Part shown: piece by piece, positions 16,294 to 24,338 of the stretch
How positions within the stretch are numbered: position 1 is the stretch's first letter
Layout of the letters: every line of letters begins with the position of its first letter
DNA from: Cyanobium sp. CZS25K
GTDB taxonomy: Bacteria; Cyanobacteriota; Cyanobacteriia; PCC-6307; Cyanobiaceae
Direction of reading: 5' to 3'
DNA: 64,000 nt
NCBI GenBank assembly: GCA_030373325.1
Contig: JAUCZB010000008.1
Span: 1-64,000 of the forward strand
Position numbers and translations under genes: made by a program
The notes under the pieces: generated by a model
The model's input: only the letters and a program-made list of their open reading frames with translations
What the model was told of the DNA's origin: nothing
Databases searched by the model: none

Positions 16294-17457
16294 GTGAACA
16301 TTCAGCTCGGTCGCTCCCGGACCGTACGCCGCGCCTACGGCATCGATGAGATCGCACTCGTCCCGGGCGGTCGCACCGTCGATCCCGAGGTGACCGACAG
16401 CAGCTGGAGCCTGGGGGGAATCCAGCGCGACATCCCGATCATCGCCAGCGCCATGGACGGCGTGGTGGATGTTGGGATGTGCATCGAACTCACCCGGTTG
16501 GGCGCGCTCGGGGTGCTGAACCTGGAAGGTGTCCAGTGCCGCTACGACGATCCTGATCCGATCCTGGACCGCATCGCCTCGGTGGGCCGCGACGCGTTCG
16601 TGGGCCTGATGCAGGAGCTTTACAGCCAGCCGGTGCGTGAAGACCTTGTGCGTCAGCGGATCGCCGAAATCAAGGCGGGCGGCGGCATCGCGGCGGTGAG
16701 CGCCACCCCGGCGGCGGCCCTGCGCTTCGGAGCGGCGGTGGCCGAATCGGGCGCCGACCTGTTCTTCGTGCAGGCCACGGTGGTCTCCACCGAACACATC
16801 GGCCCGGAAGGTCGCCAGACCCTCGACCTGGCCGCCCTCTGCCGCGACCTGGGCGTACCCGTGGTGATCGGCAACTGCGTCACCTACGACGTCACCCTTC
16901 AGCTGATGCGGGCTGGCGCCGCCGGCGTGATGGTGGGCATCGGCCCCGGCGCCGCCTGCACCTCCCGGGGCGTGCTGGGTGTCGGCATCCCCCAGGCCAC
17001 GGCCGTGGCCGACTGTGCTGCCGCCCGGGACGACTACGAGCGTGAAAGCGGCCGCTACGTGCCCGTGGTGGCCGATGGCGGCATCGTCACCGGCGGGGAC
17101 ATCTGCAAATGCCTGGCCTGCGGGGCCGATGCGGTGATGATCGGCTCCCCGATCGCCCGGGCCGCCGAAGCGCCCGGCCGCGGCTTCCACTGGGGCATGG
17201 CCACCCCCAGCCCGGTGCTGCCCCGGGGCACCCGCATCAAGGTGGGCACCACCGGCAGCCTCGAGAAGATCCTGCGGGGTCCTGCAGGCCTCGATGACGG
17301 CACCCAGAATCTGCTGGGCTGCATCCGCACCTCCATGGGCACCCTGGGGGCCCGCACCCTCAAGGAGATGCGGGAGGTGGAGGTGGTGGTCGCCCCTTCC
17401 CTGCTGACCGAGGGCAAGGTGTACCAGAAGGCCCAGCAGCTGGGAATGGGCAAATAG
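16294..17457 (+). CDS. guaB3: GuaB3-family IMP dehydrogenase
   Basis: This 387-residue TIM-barrel enzyme of the GuaB3 subfamily (TIGR01304) oxidises IMP to XMP, the committed step to guanine nucleotides. The GTG start gives [25 protein letters not shown] features are the active-site loop [15 protein letters not shown] with the catalytic Cys, the phosphate-binding [13 protein letters not shown] and [15 protein letters not shown]. The CBS regulatory pair of classical GuaB (about 490 residues) is absent, as expected for GuaB3. It lies directly upstream of sRNA Yfr1 and trxA, the conserved picocyanobacterial order. Confidence 0.92.
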   Translation: MNIQLGRSRTVRRAYGIDEIALVPGGRTVDPEVTDSSWSLGGIQRDIPIIASAMDGVVDVGMCIELTRLGALGVLNLEGVQCRYDDPDPILDRIASVGRDAFVGLMQELYSQPVREDLVRQRIAEIKAGGGIAAVSATPAAALRFGAAVAESGADLFFVQATVVSTEHIGPEGRQTLDLAALCRDLGVPVVIGNCVTYDVTLQLMRAGAAGVMVGIGPGAACTSRGVLGVGIPQATAVADCAAARDDYERESGRYVPVVADGGIVTGGDICKCLACGADAVMIGSPIARAAEAPGRGFHWGMATPSPVLPRGTRIKVGTTGSLEKILRGPAGLDDGTQNLLGCIRTSMGTLGARTLKEMREVEVVVAPSLLTEGKVYQKAQQLGMGK

Positions 17458-17532
17458 CACAGCGCGAGCCAGCCCGGAACCACCCTGGTCATCTCAGGCC
17501 TGGACGACACCGCCTCAAGGCGAGACGGAGGC

Positions 17533-17538
17533 TAACCT
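17533..17538 (+). promoter_or_regulatory. Candidate -10 element of Yfr1
   Basis: TAACCT sits at the right distance (about eight bases) before the predicted Yfr1 5' end. No good -35 hexamer is visible. Confidence 0.5.
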
Positions 17539-17546
17539 CAGCATGT

Positions 17547-17603
17547 GGGGGCTACGGCTCGCACACTCCTCACACCCCCCGGCCCGGCGTGTCCGGGCTT
17601 TTT
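17547..17603 (+). ncRNA. yfr1: Yfr1 cyanobacterial small RNA
   Basis: The ultraconserved unpaired motif of Yfr1, ACTCCTCACAC, is present exactly at 17565-17575. It is preceded by a short hairpin GGGC-TACG-GCTC with a stable UACG tetraloop. It is followed by a GC-rich terminator hairpin GCCCGG-CGTGT-CCGGGC and TTTTT. This hairpin-single-strand-hairpin layout of about 57 nt, and the position between guaB3 and trxA, are the known hallmarks of Yfr1. Yfr1 binds mRNAs such as those of outer-membrane porins through the CU-rich core and is needed for stress tolerance. The likely -10 box is TAACCT at 17533-17538, eight bases before the predicted 5' end. Confidence 0.93.
17582..17603 (+). terminator. 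Rho-independent terminator of Yfr1
   Basis: A 6-bp GC stem GCCCGG/CCGGGC with loop CGTGT is followed by five T residues. It forms the 3' hairpin of the mature Yfr1. Confidence 0.9.
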
Positions 17604-17632
17604 GTCTTCTCCCGCCGTTTGCCGTGCGGCCC

Positions 17633-17652
17633 TGCCCCAGGGGGGCATTTTT
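17633..17652 (+). terminator. Second terminator-like hairpin between Yfr1 and trxA
   Basis: The stem TGCCCC/GGGGCA with a 3-nt loop is followed directly by TTTTT, 30 bp beyond the Yfr1 terminator. It could back up Yfr1 termination and insulate trxA; the tight loop makes it a weaker call. Confidence 0.55.
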
Positions 17653-17770
17653 CCTGGCAGGCGTCTCCCGGGGGCCAACGGTTCCGCTACGGCCTGCAAC
17701 GCTGACTCCATCCCAGGCGAGAGCGGCCGAACCTGGTTGCTAGATTGACTACATCCCGAGTCTGCAAGGA

Positions 17771-18094
17771 ATGTCCAGCGCCGCTGCCGTCACCGACGCC
17801 TCCTTCGAGCAAGACGTGCTCAAGAGTGATGTGCCCGTGCTGGTTGATTTCTGGGCACCCTGGTGCGGCCCCTGCCGCATGGTGGCGCCGATCGTCGATG
17901 AGATCGCCAAGGAATACGAAGGCAAGATCCGCGTCTACAAGCTCAACACCGACGAGAATCCCAACGTCGCCAGCCAGTACGGCATCCGCAGCATTCCCAC
18001 CCTGATGCTTTTCAAAGGCGGCCAGAAGGTTGACACCGTCGTGGGTGCCGTTCCCAAGAACACCCTTTCCGGCACCATTTCCAAATACCTCTGA
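17771..18094 (+). CDS. trxA: Thioredoxin m-type
   Basis: This 107-residue classical thioredoxin is reduced by ferredoxin- or NADPH-dependent reductases and controls Calvin-cycle and other enzymes. The active site is [15 protein letters not shown], and the cis-Pro is in [11 protein letters not shown]. Length and fold are complete. An AAGGA ribosome-binding sequence lies just before the ATG, and TAGATT at 17741 may be the -10 box. The upstream neighbour is Yfr1. The 3' end may overlap the start region of the LOG-family gene. Confidence 0.96.
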   Translation: MSSAAAVTDASFEQDVLKSDVPVLVDFWAPWCGPCRMVAPIVDEIAKEYEGKIRVYKLNTDENPNVASQYGIRSIPTLMLFKGGQKVDTVVGAVPKNTLSGTISKYL

Positions 18095-18104
18095 CGCCGT
18101 TCCG

Positions 18105-19190
18105 CTGACGCCGCCCCTCTTCCCAGACCCACCGCCGGCGGCGGGCAGGAGTCCCCTTCAGGCCCTCGCCGAAGAACTCCATGGCCACCCCCAGCGTCGC
18201 CAGATCGAGCGGGCGGTGGTCTCCCTGCTCCAGGTCGCACGCCAGGAGAAGGAACAGCCGGAATGGCGGCTGATCGCCGGCTGTCTGGCCGACATCAGTG
18301 AGGCTCTGGAGGTCTTCCGTCCCCGCCGCAGTTCCCGCAAGATCAGCGTCTTCGGCTCCGCCCGCACCCGCCAGACCGATCCCTGCTACCTCCTCGCCGA
18401 AGACGTGGCCCGTCTGGCGGTGCAGGCCGGTTTCGAGGTGATGACCGGTGCAGGAGCTGGCGTCATGGAGGGCGCCAACAGCGGTGCGGGTTGTGAGCAC
18501 AGCATCGGTCTCAACGTGGATCTGCCCTTCGAGCAGCATCCCAACCCCTACGTGAGCGGCTGCGACGGCCGCTTGCTGTACTTCCGCTATTTCTTCACCC
18601 GCAAGCTCTTCTTCCTGATGGAGAGCGACGCGCTCGTGGTGATGCCGGGGGGGTTCGGCACCCTGGATGAACTGTTCGAGTGCCTCACCCTCATCCAGAC
18701 GGGTCGGACGTCGCCCATCCCCCTGGTATTGCTCTGCCCGGAGGGAGACGATTTCTGGAAGGTCTGGAAGCGCAATGTGCACCAGGAGCTCGCCACCCGG
18801 GAGCTGATCTCCCCGGAGGATGTGGATCTGATGGTGGAAGCCTCGAGCGCCGAGGAGACCGTGGCCCGCATCTGCCGGTTCTACCGGGTGTTCCACAGCG
18901 CCCAGCTGGGGCAGGACCGCATCGAGCTGCTGCTCAATGCCGAGGTGCCCCGGACCCTGTTGCCGGAACTGAACCGCAGCTTCGCCGATCTGCTGGAGGA
19001 AGGCGCGATCCAGAGCGGCGAGGGGGTCGACGACAACGGTCTGCTGCGTCCCTGCCTGCGGCTGCGGTTCGACAAACGCCGTGTCGGCCGGCTTTACCAG
19101 TTCATCGACCATCTCAACGGCCTGGATCTGCCCGCCTCACCCGCCCTGGAGCATCCGGCCGAACGGGTCCCCACGGGCAGCCAGCCATGA
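18105..19190 (+). CDS. LOG-family / TIGR00730 Rossmann-fold protein
   Basis: This protein of about 361 residues contains a lysine-decarboxylase-like (LOG) domain. The LOG signature is complete: phosphate loop KISVFGSARTRQTDP, GAGAGVMEGANSGAG and VVMPGGFGTLDELFECLTL (PGGxGTxxE). LOG enzymes are phosphoribohydrolases that release free bases from nucleotides. N- and C-terminal extensions of about 80 and 60 residues flank the core. The start is unresolved: the track ATG at 18030 would overlap trxA by 65 bp, and no ATG or GTG lies between the trxA stop and the conserved helix ERAVVSLLQVARQE. I mark the CTG at 18105 as a working start; an in-frame GTG inside that helix is the other choice. The stop overlaps hisH (ATGA). 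Confidence 0.8.
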   Translation: MTPPLFPDPPPAAGRSPLQALAEELHGHPQRRQIERAVVSLLQVARQEKEQPEWRLIAGCLADISEALEVFRPRRSSRKISVFGSARTRQTDPCYLLAEDVARLAVQAGFEVMTGAGAGVMEGANSGAGCEHSIGLNVDLPFEQHPNPYVSGCDGRLLYFRYFFTRKLFFLMESDALVVMPGGFGTLDELFECLTLIQTGRTSPIPLVLLCPEGDDFWKVWKRNVHQELATRELISPEDVDLMVEASSAEETVARICRFYRVFHSAQLGQDRIELLLNAEVPRTLLPELNRSFADLLEEGAIQSGEGVDDNGLLRPCLRLRFDKRRVGRLYQFIDHLNGLDLPASPALEHPAERVPTGSQP

Positions 19191-19810
19191 GCCGCATCGG
19201 CCTGATCGACTACGGCATGGGCAACCTCCACTCGGTGCAGCGCACCTTTGCCCGGCTTGGCGCCGACCTGGTGACCGTGCACGACCCCGTGGACCTGGAC
19301 CCCTGTGAAGCCCTGGTGCTGCCGGGCGTGGGGGCCTTCGATCCGGCCATGGAACGGCTGCGGTCGGCGGGGCTGGCGCAGGCCCTGCGCCACTCCTGTG
19401 CCAGCGGGCGTCCGCTGCTGGGGATCTGCCTGGGCCTGCAACTGCTGTTCGAGGCCAGTGAGGAGGGCCGATCCGAGGGACTGGGTGTCCTGGCCGGCAG
19501 GGTGAAGACCCTGCCGCGGGTGGCGGGCCACCCCCTGCCCCACATGGGCTGGGCTCCCCTGATCCCGGCCACCGCCAGCCCACTGCTGCCGCCCGCCACG
19601 CCGGAGGCCTGGGTCTACTTCGTGCACTCCTTCGCCGCCGAGCCGGCCGACGCCACGGCCACCACAGCCCAGGTGGATTACGCCGGCACGCCGGTCACCG
19701 CAGCGGTCTGGAGCGGCAGCATCGCCGCCTGCCAGTTCCACCCGGAGAAATCGGGGCCTGTCGGGGAAGCGATGCTGCGCCGCTGGCTCGACTGGGTGGC
19801 CTCCCCGTGA
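19187..19810 (+). CDS. hisH: Imidazole glycerol phosphate synthase subunit HisH
   Basis: This 207-residue class I glutamine amidotransferase supplies ammonia to HisF in histidine biosynthesis. The triad is visible: nucleophile Cys in LLGICLGLQLLFEAS, and His-Glu in ACQFHPEKSGPVG. The oxyanion motif is LVLPGVGAF, and the start IGLIDYGMGNLHSV is typical. ATG overlaps the LOG stop by 4 bp, and the stop overlaps rsmD by GTGA. HisF is not in the window. Confidence 0.96.
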   Translation: MSRIGLIDYGMGNLHSVQRTFARLGADLVTVHDPVDLDPCEALVLPGVGAFDPAMERLRSAGLAQALRHSCASGRPLLGICLGLQLLFEASEEGRSEGLGVLAGRVKTLPRVAGHPLPHMGWAPLIPATASPLLPPATPEAWVYFVHSFAAEPADATATTAQVDYAGTPVTAAVWSGSIAACQFHPEKSGPVGEAMLRRWLDWVASP

Positions 19811-20412
19811 CCCTGAGGGTGAGCGGGGGGCGGCGGCTGCAGAGCCCCCCCGGCAGCATCGCCCGGCCCACCGCCGCCCGGGTGCGGCTGGCGGTGATGA
19901 ACCTGCTGGCCGACGAGGTCCCTGGCTGCCGATGGCTGGATCTGTGCTGCGGCAGCGGTGTGATGGCCTGCGAGGCGCTGCAGCGGGGTGCCCGCGAGGT
20001 GGTGGCCGTGGAGCGGGATCGCCGCATTGCAGCCGTGGCCAGAAGCAATCTTGATGCGGTTCTGGGCGGACTGCCGCCCCTGGAGGGTGCCGAAGCGCGA
20101 CGGGTGCGCGTGGTGCAGGGGGAGGTGCTGCGCTGGCTGGCGACCAAGCCGGCCGAGGTGGCCGGAAGGCCATTCGACCTGATTTACCTGGATCCGCCCT
20201 ACGCCGGCGAGCTCCATGCCGCGGTGGCGGCGGCGGTGCGCTTAGGCGGTTGGCTGGCGCCGGGCGGAACGTTGGTGTGGGAATGCGGCTCTGATGCGGT
20301 GCCAGCGCCCCCCCCCGGCTGGGGACGACGGGACTGCCGCCGCTATGGCGGCACTACGCTGGTGCTGCTTGACGACCTTCCCCACAACGGCGGAGACGCT
20401 CTCCTTGCGTGA
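19807..20412 (+). CDS. rsmD: 16S rRNA (guanine-966-N2) methyltransferase RsmD
   Basis: This 201-residue SAM-dependent methyltransferase modifies G966 of 16S rRNA. The order is VSGGRRLQSPPGSIARPTAARV, then the SAM-binding LDLCCGSGVMACEALQRGA, and the catalytic LIYLDPPYAGEL (DPPY, the N-methyltransferase motif). The start is GTG, overlapping the hisH stop. The end abuts the convergent petG stop with no gap. Length is normal. Confidence 0.93.
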   Translation: MTLRVSGGRRLQSPPGSIARPTAARVRLAVMNLLADEVPGCRWLDLCCGSGVMACEALQRGAREVVAVERDRRIAAVARSNLDAVLGGLPPLEGAEARRVRVVQGEVLRWLATKPAEVAGRPFDLIYLDPPYAGELHAAVAAAVRLGGWLAPGGTLVWECGSDAVPAPPPGWGRRDCRRYGGTTLVLLDDLPHNGGDALLA

Positions 20413-20526
20413 TCAGCCCCCGAGGGCGCTGCCGCGGCGGTACTGGTTCCAGGCCGCCACGAACAGCCCCACCAGGGTGACGGGGATCAGTCCGAGCACG
20501 ATGCCGCAGAGGAGGGGTTCAATCAT
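20413..20526 (-). CDS. petG: Cytochrome b6f complex subunit PetG
   Basis: This 37-residue single-helix subunit of cytochrome b6f was missed by the ORF track because of its size. The translation [20 protein letters not shown] followed by [17 protein letters not shown] matches PetG in length and sequence: one transmembrane helix and a basic stromal end. PetG stabilises the b6f dimer in the thylakoid. It is convergent with rsmD (stop codons adjacent) and divergent from cytM. Confidence 0.95.
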   Translation of the reverse strand: MIEPLLCGIVLGLIPVTLVGLFVAAWNQYRRGSALGG

Positions 20527-20601
20527 GGAGGGGCTGACGCTTCAGGCGATGCACAATTCTTCCACGACTCCCGCCGGCATCGCGAGACCCACCGCAGCAA
20601 C

Positions 20602-21027
20602 GTGATCAGTCCGTCCCCCACCACCCCTGCCGCCGTGACGCCCGCCACCGTCGCGGGGGAGCACCAGCCCATCGCCCAGCGCCGCGGCCTGGTGGTGGCG
20701 CTGGCGACCCTGGCCGCGGTGGCCTGCATCCTGTTGGTGATGGTGCTGCTGCCGGCGGCCCGCAGCGACCCCTACACCCGCCAGACCCTCGCCCTCAGCG
20801 GTTCGGCCACCGATGGGGGTCGCCTGTTCCGGCTCAACTGCGCCGGCTGTCACGGCCTCGCCGCCCAGGGGTTGGTGGGCCCGGATCTGCATGGCGTCGA
20901 TCGGCGCAAGAACGACCGCCAGCTGATTCAGCAGGTGGTGAGCGGACGCACGCCTCCGATGCCGAGCTTCCAGCCGGAACCCCAGGCCATGGCCGATCTG
21001 CTGGCCTTTCTGCACAGCCTGCCTTGA
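20602..21027 (+). CDS. cytM: Cytochrome cM (CytM) - membrane-anchored c-type cytochrome
   Basis: This 141-residue protein starts with GTG. A non-cleaved N-terminal anchor, LVVALATLAAVACILLVMVLL, is followed by a class I cytochrome c domain. The haem attachment site is CAGCH in FRLNCAGCHGLAAQG, and the likely axial Met is in RTPPMPSFQPE. The anchor plus small domain fits CytM, a cyanobacterial cytochrome implicated in stress and fermentation/photomixotrophic control rather than the bulk electron carrier c6. The stop overlaps the next gene by TTGA. The adjacent petG strengthens an electron-transfer role. Confidence 0.85.
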   Translation: MISPSPTTPAAVTPATVAGEHQPIAQRRGLVVALATLAAVACILLVMVLLPAARSDPYTRQTLALSGSATDGGRLFRLNCAGCHGLAAQGLVGPDLHGVDRRKNDRQLIQQVVSGRTPPMPSFQPEPQAMADLLAFLHSLP

Positions 21028-21785
21028 GCCCCAAGCTGGTCCTGGTCGAACCGGCAGGCCCCCTGAACGTGGGCAGCGTGGCGAGGCTCTGCCGCACCTA
21101 CGGCCTTGAGGATCTGCGGCTGGTGGCTCCCCGCTGTGATCACCTCGGTGAGGAGGCCCGGATGATGGCCGTGAAGGGCTTCCCCCTGCTGCAGCGGGCG
21201 AGGCTGTTTCCCAACCTGGCTGCGGCCCTGGCCGACTGCGGACGGGTGGTGGCCACCAGTGGCCGCCCGGAGGGGGAACCCCTGCCGCTGCAGGACCCCG
21301 AAGACGCCCTCACCTGGCTGTTGGCCGGCGAGCCGGCCTTGCCTTCGGCGCTGGTGTTCGGGCGGGAGGACCGGGGCCTGAGCAACGATGAGCTGCTGCA
21401 GGCGGGCCGGCTGCTGCAGATTCCGGCCCCCACCCCCCACGGCTCCCTCAACCTGTCCCATGCGGTGGCGGTGGTGCTGCACGACCTCCACCGTCTGGCG
21501 CGCGCCGTCGCCCCCGGGCGGCCCGATCCGGGGGTTGCTGCGGCCGCCGCCGAACAGATTGCCTGCCCCCGCGGCGTGCTCGAGGCCATGCTCAGCGACG
21601 CCCGGGAACTGCTGCTGGAGGTGGGCTTCCTGCTGCCCCACACCGCCGCTGCCAGGATGGCCAAACTGCGGGCCCTGCTGCAACGCTCCCAGCTCAGTGC
21701 CCCGGAGGTGGCCCTGCTGCGGGGCATGGTGTGCCAGTTGCGCTGGGCGAGCCGTCGCCCTTTCCCTTCCTCCCAGGACCACTAG
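21024..21785 (+). CDS. TrmH/SpoU-family (TrmJ-like) RNA 2'-O-methyltransferase
   Basis: This 253-residue SPOUT-class methyltransferase starts with TTG overlapping the cytM stop (TTGA). The knot motifs are LVEPAGPLNVGSVARLCRTYG (motif 1), SALVFGREDRGLSNDEL (motif 2) and GSLNLSHAVAVVLHDL (motif 3). This set is closest to TrmJ/LasT, which methylates position 32 of tRNA; rRNA targets are possible. The C-terminal extension is helical. Confidence 0.85.
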   Translation: MSPKLVLVEPAGPLNVGSVARLCRTYGLEDLRLVAPRCDHLGEEARMMAVKGFPLLQRARLFPNLAAALADCGRVVATSGRPEGEPLPLQDPEDALTWLLAGEPALPSALVFGREDRGLSNDELLQAGRLLQIPAPTPHGSLNLSHAVAVVLHDLHRLARAVAPGRPDPGVAAAAAEQIACPRGVLEAMLSDARELLLEVGFLLPHTAAARMAKLRALLQRSQLSAPEVALLRGMVCQLRWASRRPFPSSQDH

Positions 21786-21816
21786 CGTCGGACCCTCCCC
21801 CCAGAGTCCTGCTTCC

Positions 21817-22878
21817 GTGAGTGCTGGCCGTCCACCCCGTCCCCGCAGCAACCCCTGGCTTCGCCCGGTGGTCCTGGTGTTGCGCCTGATCGTGCTGGGC
21901 GTGGGGCTGGGTGTGATCGTGGGGACCTCCCTGAAGCTGCTGGAGCCACGGCTCGTCCAGGGAGCGGTCGGCACCCCTGCACCGCAGCTGCCCGTGAAGA
22001 AGCCCGGCACCGGAGCGATGGCCCTGGGACGGTTCGAACCGCGCCAGGAACTGACCGGCCTCAGCCAGCAGTGGACCCGGCTGGCGGCCGCCCAGAAGGA
22101 TCTGACCGCCAGCGGTTTCCTGCTGGTGCTCGACGACGGTCGCTTCGCCCAGCTGCAGCCTGATCTGCCCCTGCCGGCAGCCAGCTCCATCAAGGTGCCG
22201 ATCCTGCTGGCCGGCCTGGAGGATCTCGATGGCGGCAAGCTGCGCTGGAACGAGCCCATGCCGCTGACCAAGGAGGTGGTGGGCGGCGGGGCCGGCTGGA
22301 TGGCCAACAAGCCGCTGGGCACCCGCTTCCCCTTCTTCGAAGCCGCCACGGAGATGATCCGGGTGAGCGACAACACCGCCACCAATCTGTTGATCCGCCG
22401 CCTGGGCGGCAAGACGACCCTCAACACCCATTTCCGCAGCCTCGGCCTGCCGGCGACGGTGGTGAACAACTGGCTGCCGGATCTCGACGGCACCAACACC
22501 ACCAGCTCCCGCGACCTGGCCCGCTCCATCGCCCTGGTGGACACAGGCGACAAGCTGACGCCCCGGGCCCGTGATCTTTTCAGGGAGATCATGGCCACGT
22601 CCCGCACCAACACCTTGATCCCCCTCGGCCTGCTGATGGGGATGGGCAAGGACTCCTCCGATCCCGACAGCGAACTGCTGCCCTTTGGCATCACCGTCTA
22701 CAACAAGACCGGTGACATCGGCATCGCCTACGCCGACGCCGCCCTGATCCAGCTGCCGAACGGCCAGAGGGCCGTGGCGGCCTTCATGGTGAAGGGTCCC
22801 TTCAACGATCCCCGCTCCGCCGAACTGATCCGGGCGATGGCTGGCGCCGTCAGCAAAACCCTCGTCAAAGGCCGATGA
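21817..22878 (+). CDS. Class A beta-lactamase-fold serine hydrolase, membrane-anchored
   Basis: This 353-residue protein starts with GTG. Its N-terminal transmembrane helix is VVLVLRLIVLGVGLGVIVGT. The catalytic domain has all three serine-beta-lactamase/PBP motifs: SxxK in PAASSIKVPILLAG, SDN in MIRVSDNTATNLLIR and KTG in TVYNKTGDIGIAYADA. Cyanobacterial members are usually annotated 'serine hydrolase'; true antibiotic hydrolysis is possible but not shown, and peptidoglycan or ester substrates are alternatives. ATGA overlaps the DUF3370 gene. Confidence 0.82.
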   Translation: MSAGRPPRPRSNPWLRPVVLVLRLIVLGVGLGVIVGTSLKLLEPRLVQGAVGTPAPQLPVKKPGTGAMALGRFEPRQELTGLSQQWTRLAAAQKDLTASGFLLVLDDGRFAQLQPDLPLPAASSIKVPILLAGLEDLDGGKLRWNEPMPLTKEVVGGGAGWMANKPLGTRFPFFEAATEMIRVSDNTATNLLIRRLGGKTTLNTHFRSLGLPATVVNNWLPDLDGTNTTSSRDLARSIALVDTGDKLTPRARDLFREIMATSRTNTLIPLGLLMGMGKDSSDPDSELLPFGITVYNKTGDIGIAYADAALIQLPNGQRAVAAFMVKGPFNDPRSAELIRAMAGAVSKTLVKGR

Positions 22879-24338
22879 ACGCCGTCTTTCCCGCCCTGGT
22901 GCTGCCCTGCCTGGCCGCCCTGGCTGGCCCCCTTCTCGCCCAGCCCCAGCCCGCACCCGCCGCCGCCCCCACACCGCCGCTGCTCCGCCCCGGCACGGTG
23001 GCTCCCCTGCCCGGCCGGCTGGACGTGGTGCCGATGCTGAACGACAACAACCCCGAGGTGATCAAGGGGCCCGGCATCCTGTTCTCCACCTTCGATGGCC
23101 AAAGGGGCTACGCCGGCCGGCCCCTGGGGGAGCCCTCAGCCCACCTGAACACGGCTGTCCACGGCCCCTTCGAACTGTTCAGCCACCACATCTACGCCGG
23201 CAGCCCGGAAAGCCTCGATTCCACCCTCTGGCTGGCGGTGGTGGCGGCCCCACGGGGCAACGCCCCGGTGAAGCTGCGCACGGTGGCCGGCTCCACCGCC
23301 CTGTCCCAGTCGGTGAACCCCGACCAGCCCTCGGCCCCCTTCCTGCCCCTGCCGGCCCTGATGGAGCAGGGCAGCACGCCGATCTGGGCCGGCCCCGGCA
23401 GCCGGGTGGCCACCGAGCTGCTGGCACGACAGCGCAGTCCCCTGGTGCCGGAGGGCTGGACCCTGCCGCCGGGACAGCTGAGCACGCTGATGGTGCTGCC
23501 GCTGCCGGTGCGCGGCCTCGACCCCTTGCTCAACGGCCTCAACCTGCAGCTGCGCCTCAACAGTGACGGGCCGGTGGATGTGGCCACCCTGGCGGCCTTC
23601 GGCCCGGTCGACCGGCCGCCGGATCCCGCCGTCTGGCAACGCCTGCTTCAGGGCGGCCTCAGCCCGAAGGAACACAGCCCGAGCCCCAGGGGGGCCAGCG
23701 GCCCGATGATCTACTCGCGGGTCAGCGGCGTCCAGGAGGGCAGCGCCTGGGTGGGGAGGATCACCGACCCGGGCCAGCCGACCCTCTCGGTGAGCAGGGC
23801 CCCGATCTCCTGGCCGATCGCGTCCCTGGAGCGGGGCACCCTGGGCACTGGCCAGGTGCAGACCGCCCCCCTGCGCGCCTTCTACCCGGGCACCGCCTGG
23901 GCGGCCCACGGCAACTATGGCGTCACCTACGACCTCAGCCTGCCGCTGCGCAACGACACGCCCCGGCCGGTGCAGCTCGCCCTGGCCCTGGAATCGCCGA
24001 TCAAGTCCGACCAGGCCCTGGGCGGCCTGCGCTTCAACACCACCCCGGCGCGGGCGGTGATGTTCCGGGGCACCGTGGAGGTCAGCGGCCTCGACAACGC
24101 GGCGGGCGGCCCCGGCGGACGGCGCCGGTTCCACCTGGTGCTGCGGGCCGGCCAGGAGGGTCCTCGTCTGGGCACGGTCAGCCTGCGGCCCGGCCAGGAA
24201 CGGCAACTGCGGGTGCGGCTGATCTATCCGGCCGACGCCACCCCACCCCAGGTGCTGTCGCTGATCCCGGTGCCCCCGGAGGGCCCCCCAGGGGCGGCTG
24301 TGAAACAATCCGGGGCTCCGCCCGCAACCAGCCCGTGA
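22875..24338 (+). CDS. DUF3370 secreted cyanobacterial protein
   Basis: This 487-residue protein has a signal peptide (VFPALVLPCLAALAGPLLAQ), then a Pro/Ala linker and the DUF3370 block beginning RPGTVAPLPGRLDVVPMLND. Conserved-looking stretches are GILFSTFDGQRGYAG, LFSHHIYAGSPESLDSTLWL and NYGVTYDLSLPLRNDTPRPV. The family is restricted to cyanobacteria, and its function is unknown to me; predicted location is periplasm or outer surface. It is translationally coupled on both sides (ATGA with the serine hydrolase, GTGA with chlI), an odd pairing of an envelope protein with chlorophyll synthesis. Confidence 0.82.
   Translation: MNAVFPALVLPCLAALAGPLLAQPQPAPAAAPTPPLLRPGTVAPLPGRLDVVPMLNDNNPEVIKGPGILFSTFDGQRGYAGRPLGEPSAHLNTAVHGPFELFSHHIYAGSPESLDSTLWLAVVAAPRGNAPVKLRTVAGSTALSQSVNPDQPSAPFLPLPALMEQGSTPIWAGPGSRVATELLARQRSPLVPEGWTLPPGQLSTLMVLPLPVRGLDPLLNGLNLQLRLNSDGPVDVATLAAFGPVDRPPDPAVWQRLLQGGLSPKEHSPSPRGASGPMIYSRVSGVQEGSAWVGRITDPGQPTLSVSRAPISWPIASLERGTLGTGQVQTAPLRAFYPGTAWAAHGNYGVTYDLSLPLRNDTPRPVQLALALESPIKSDQALGGLRFNTTPARAVMFRGTVEVSGLDNAAGGPGGRRRFHLVLRAGQEGPRLGTVSLRPGQERQLRVRLIYPADATPPQVLSLIPVPPEGPPGAAVKQSGAPPATSP

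Noticed and set aside
17543-17748. Two overlapping 66-67 codon ORFs between guaB3 and trxA
   Set aside because: They run through the Yfr1 RNA and its terminator; no family resemblance.
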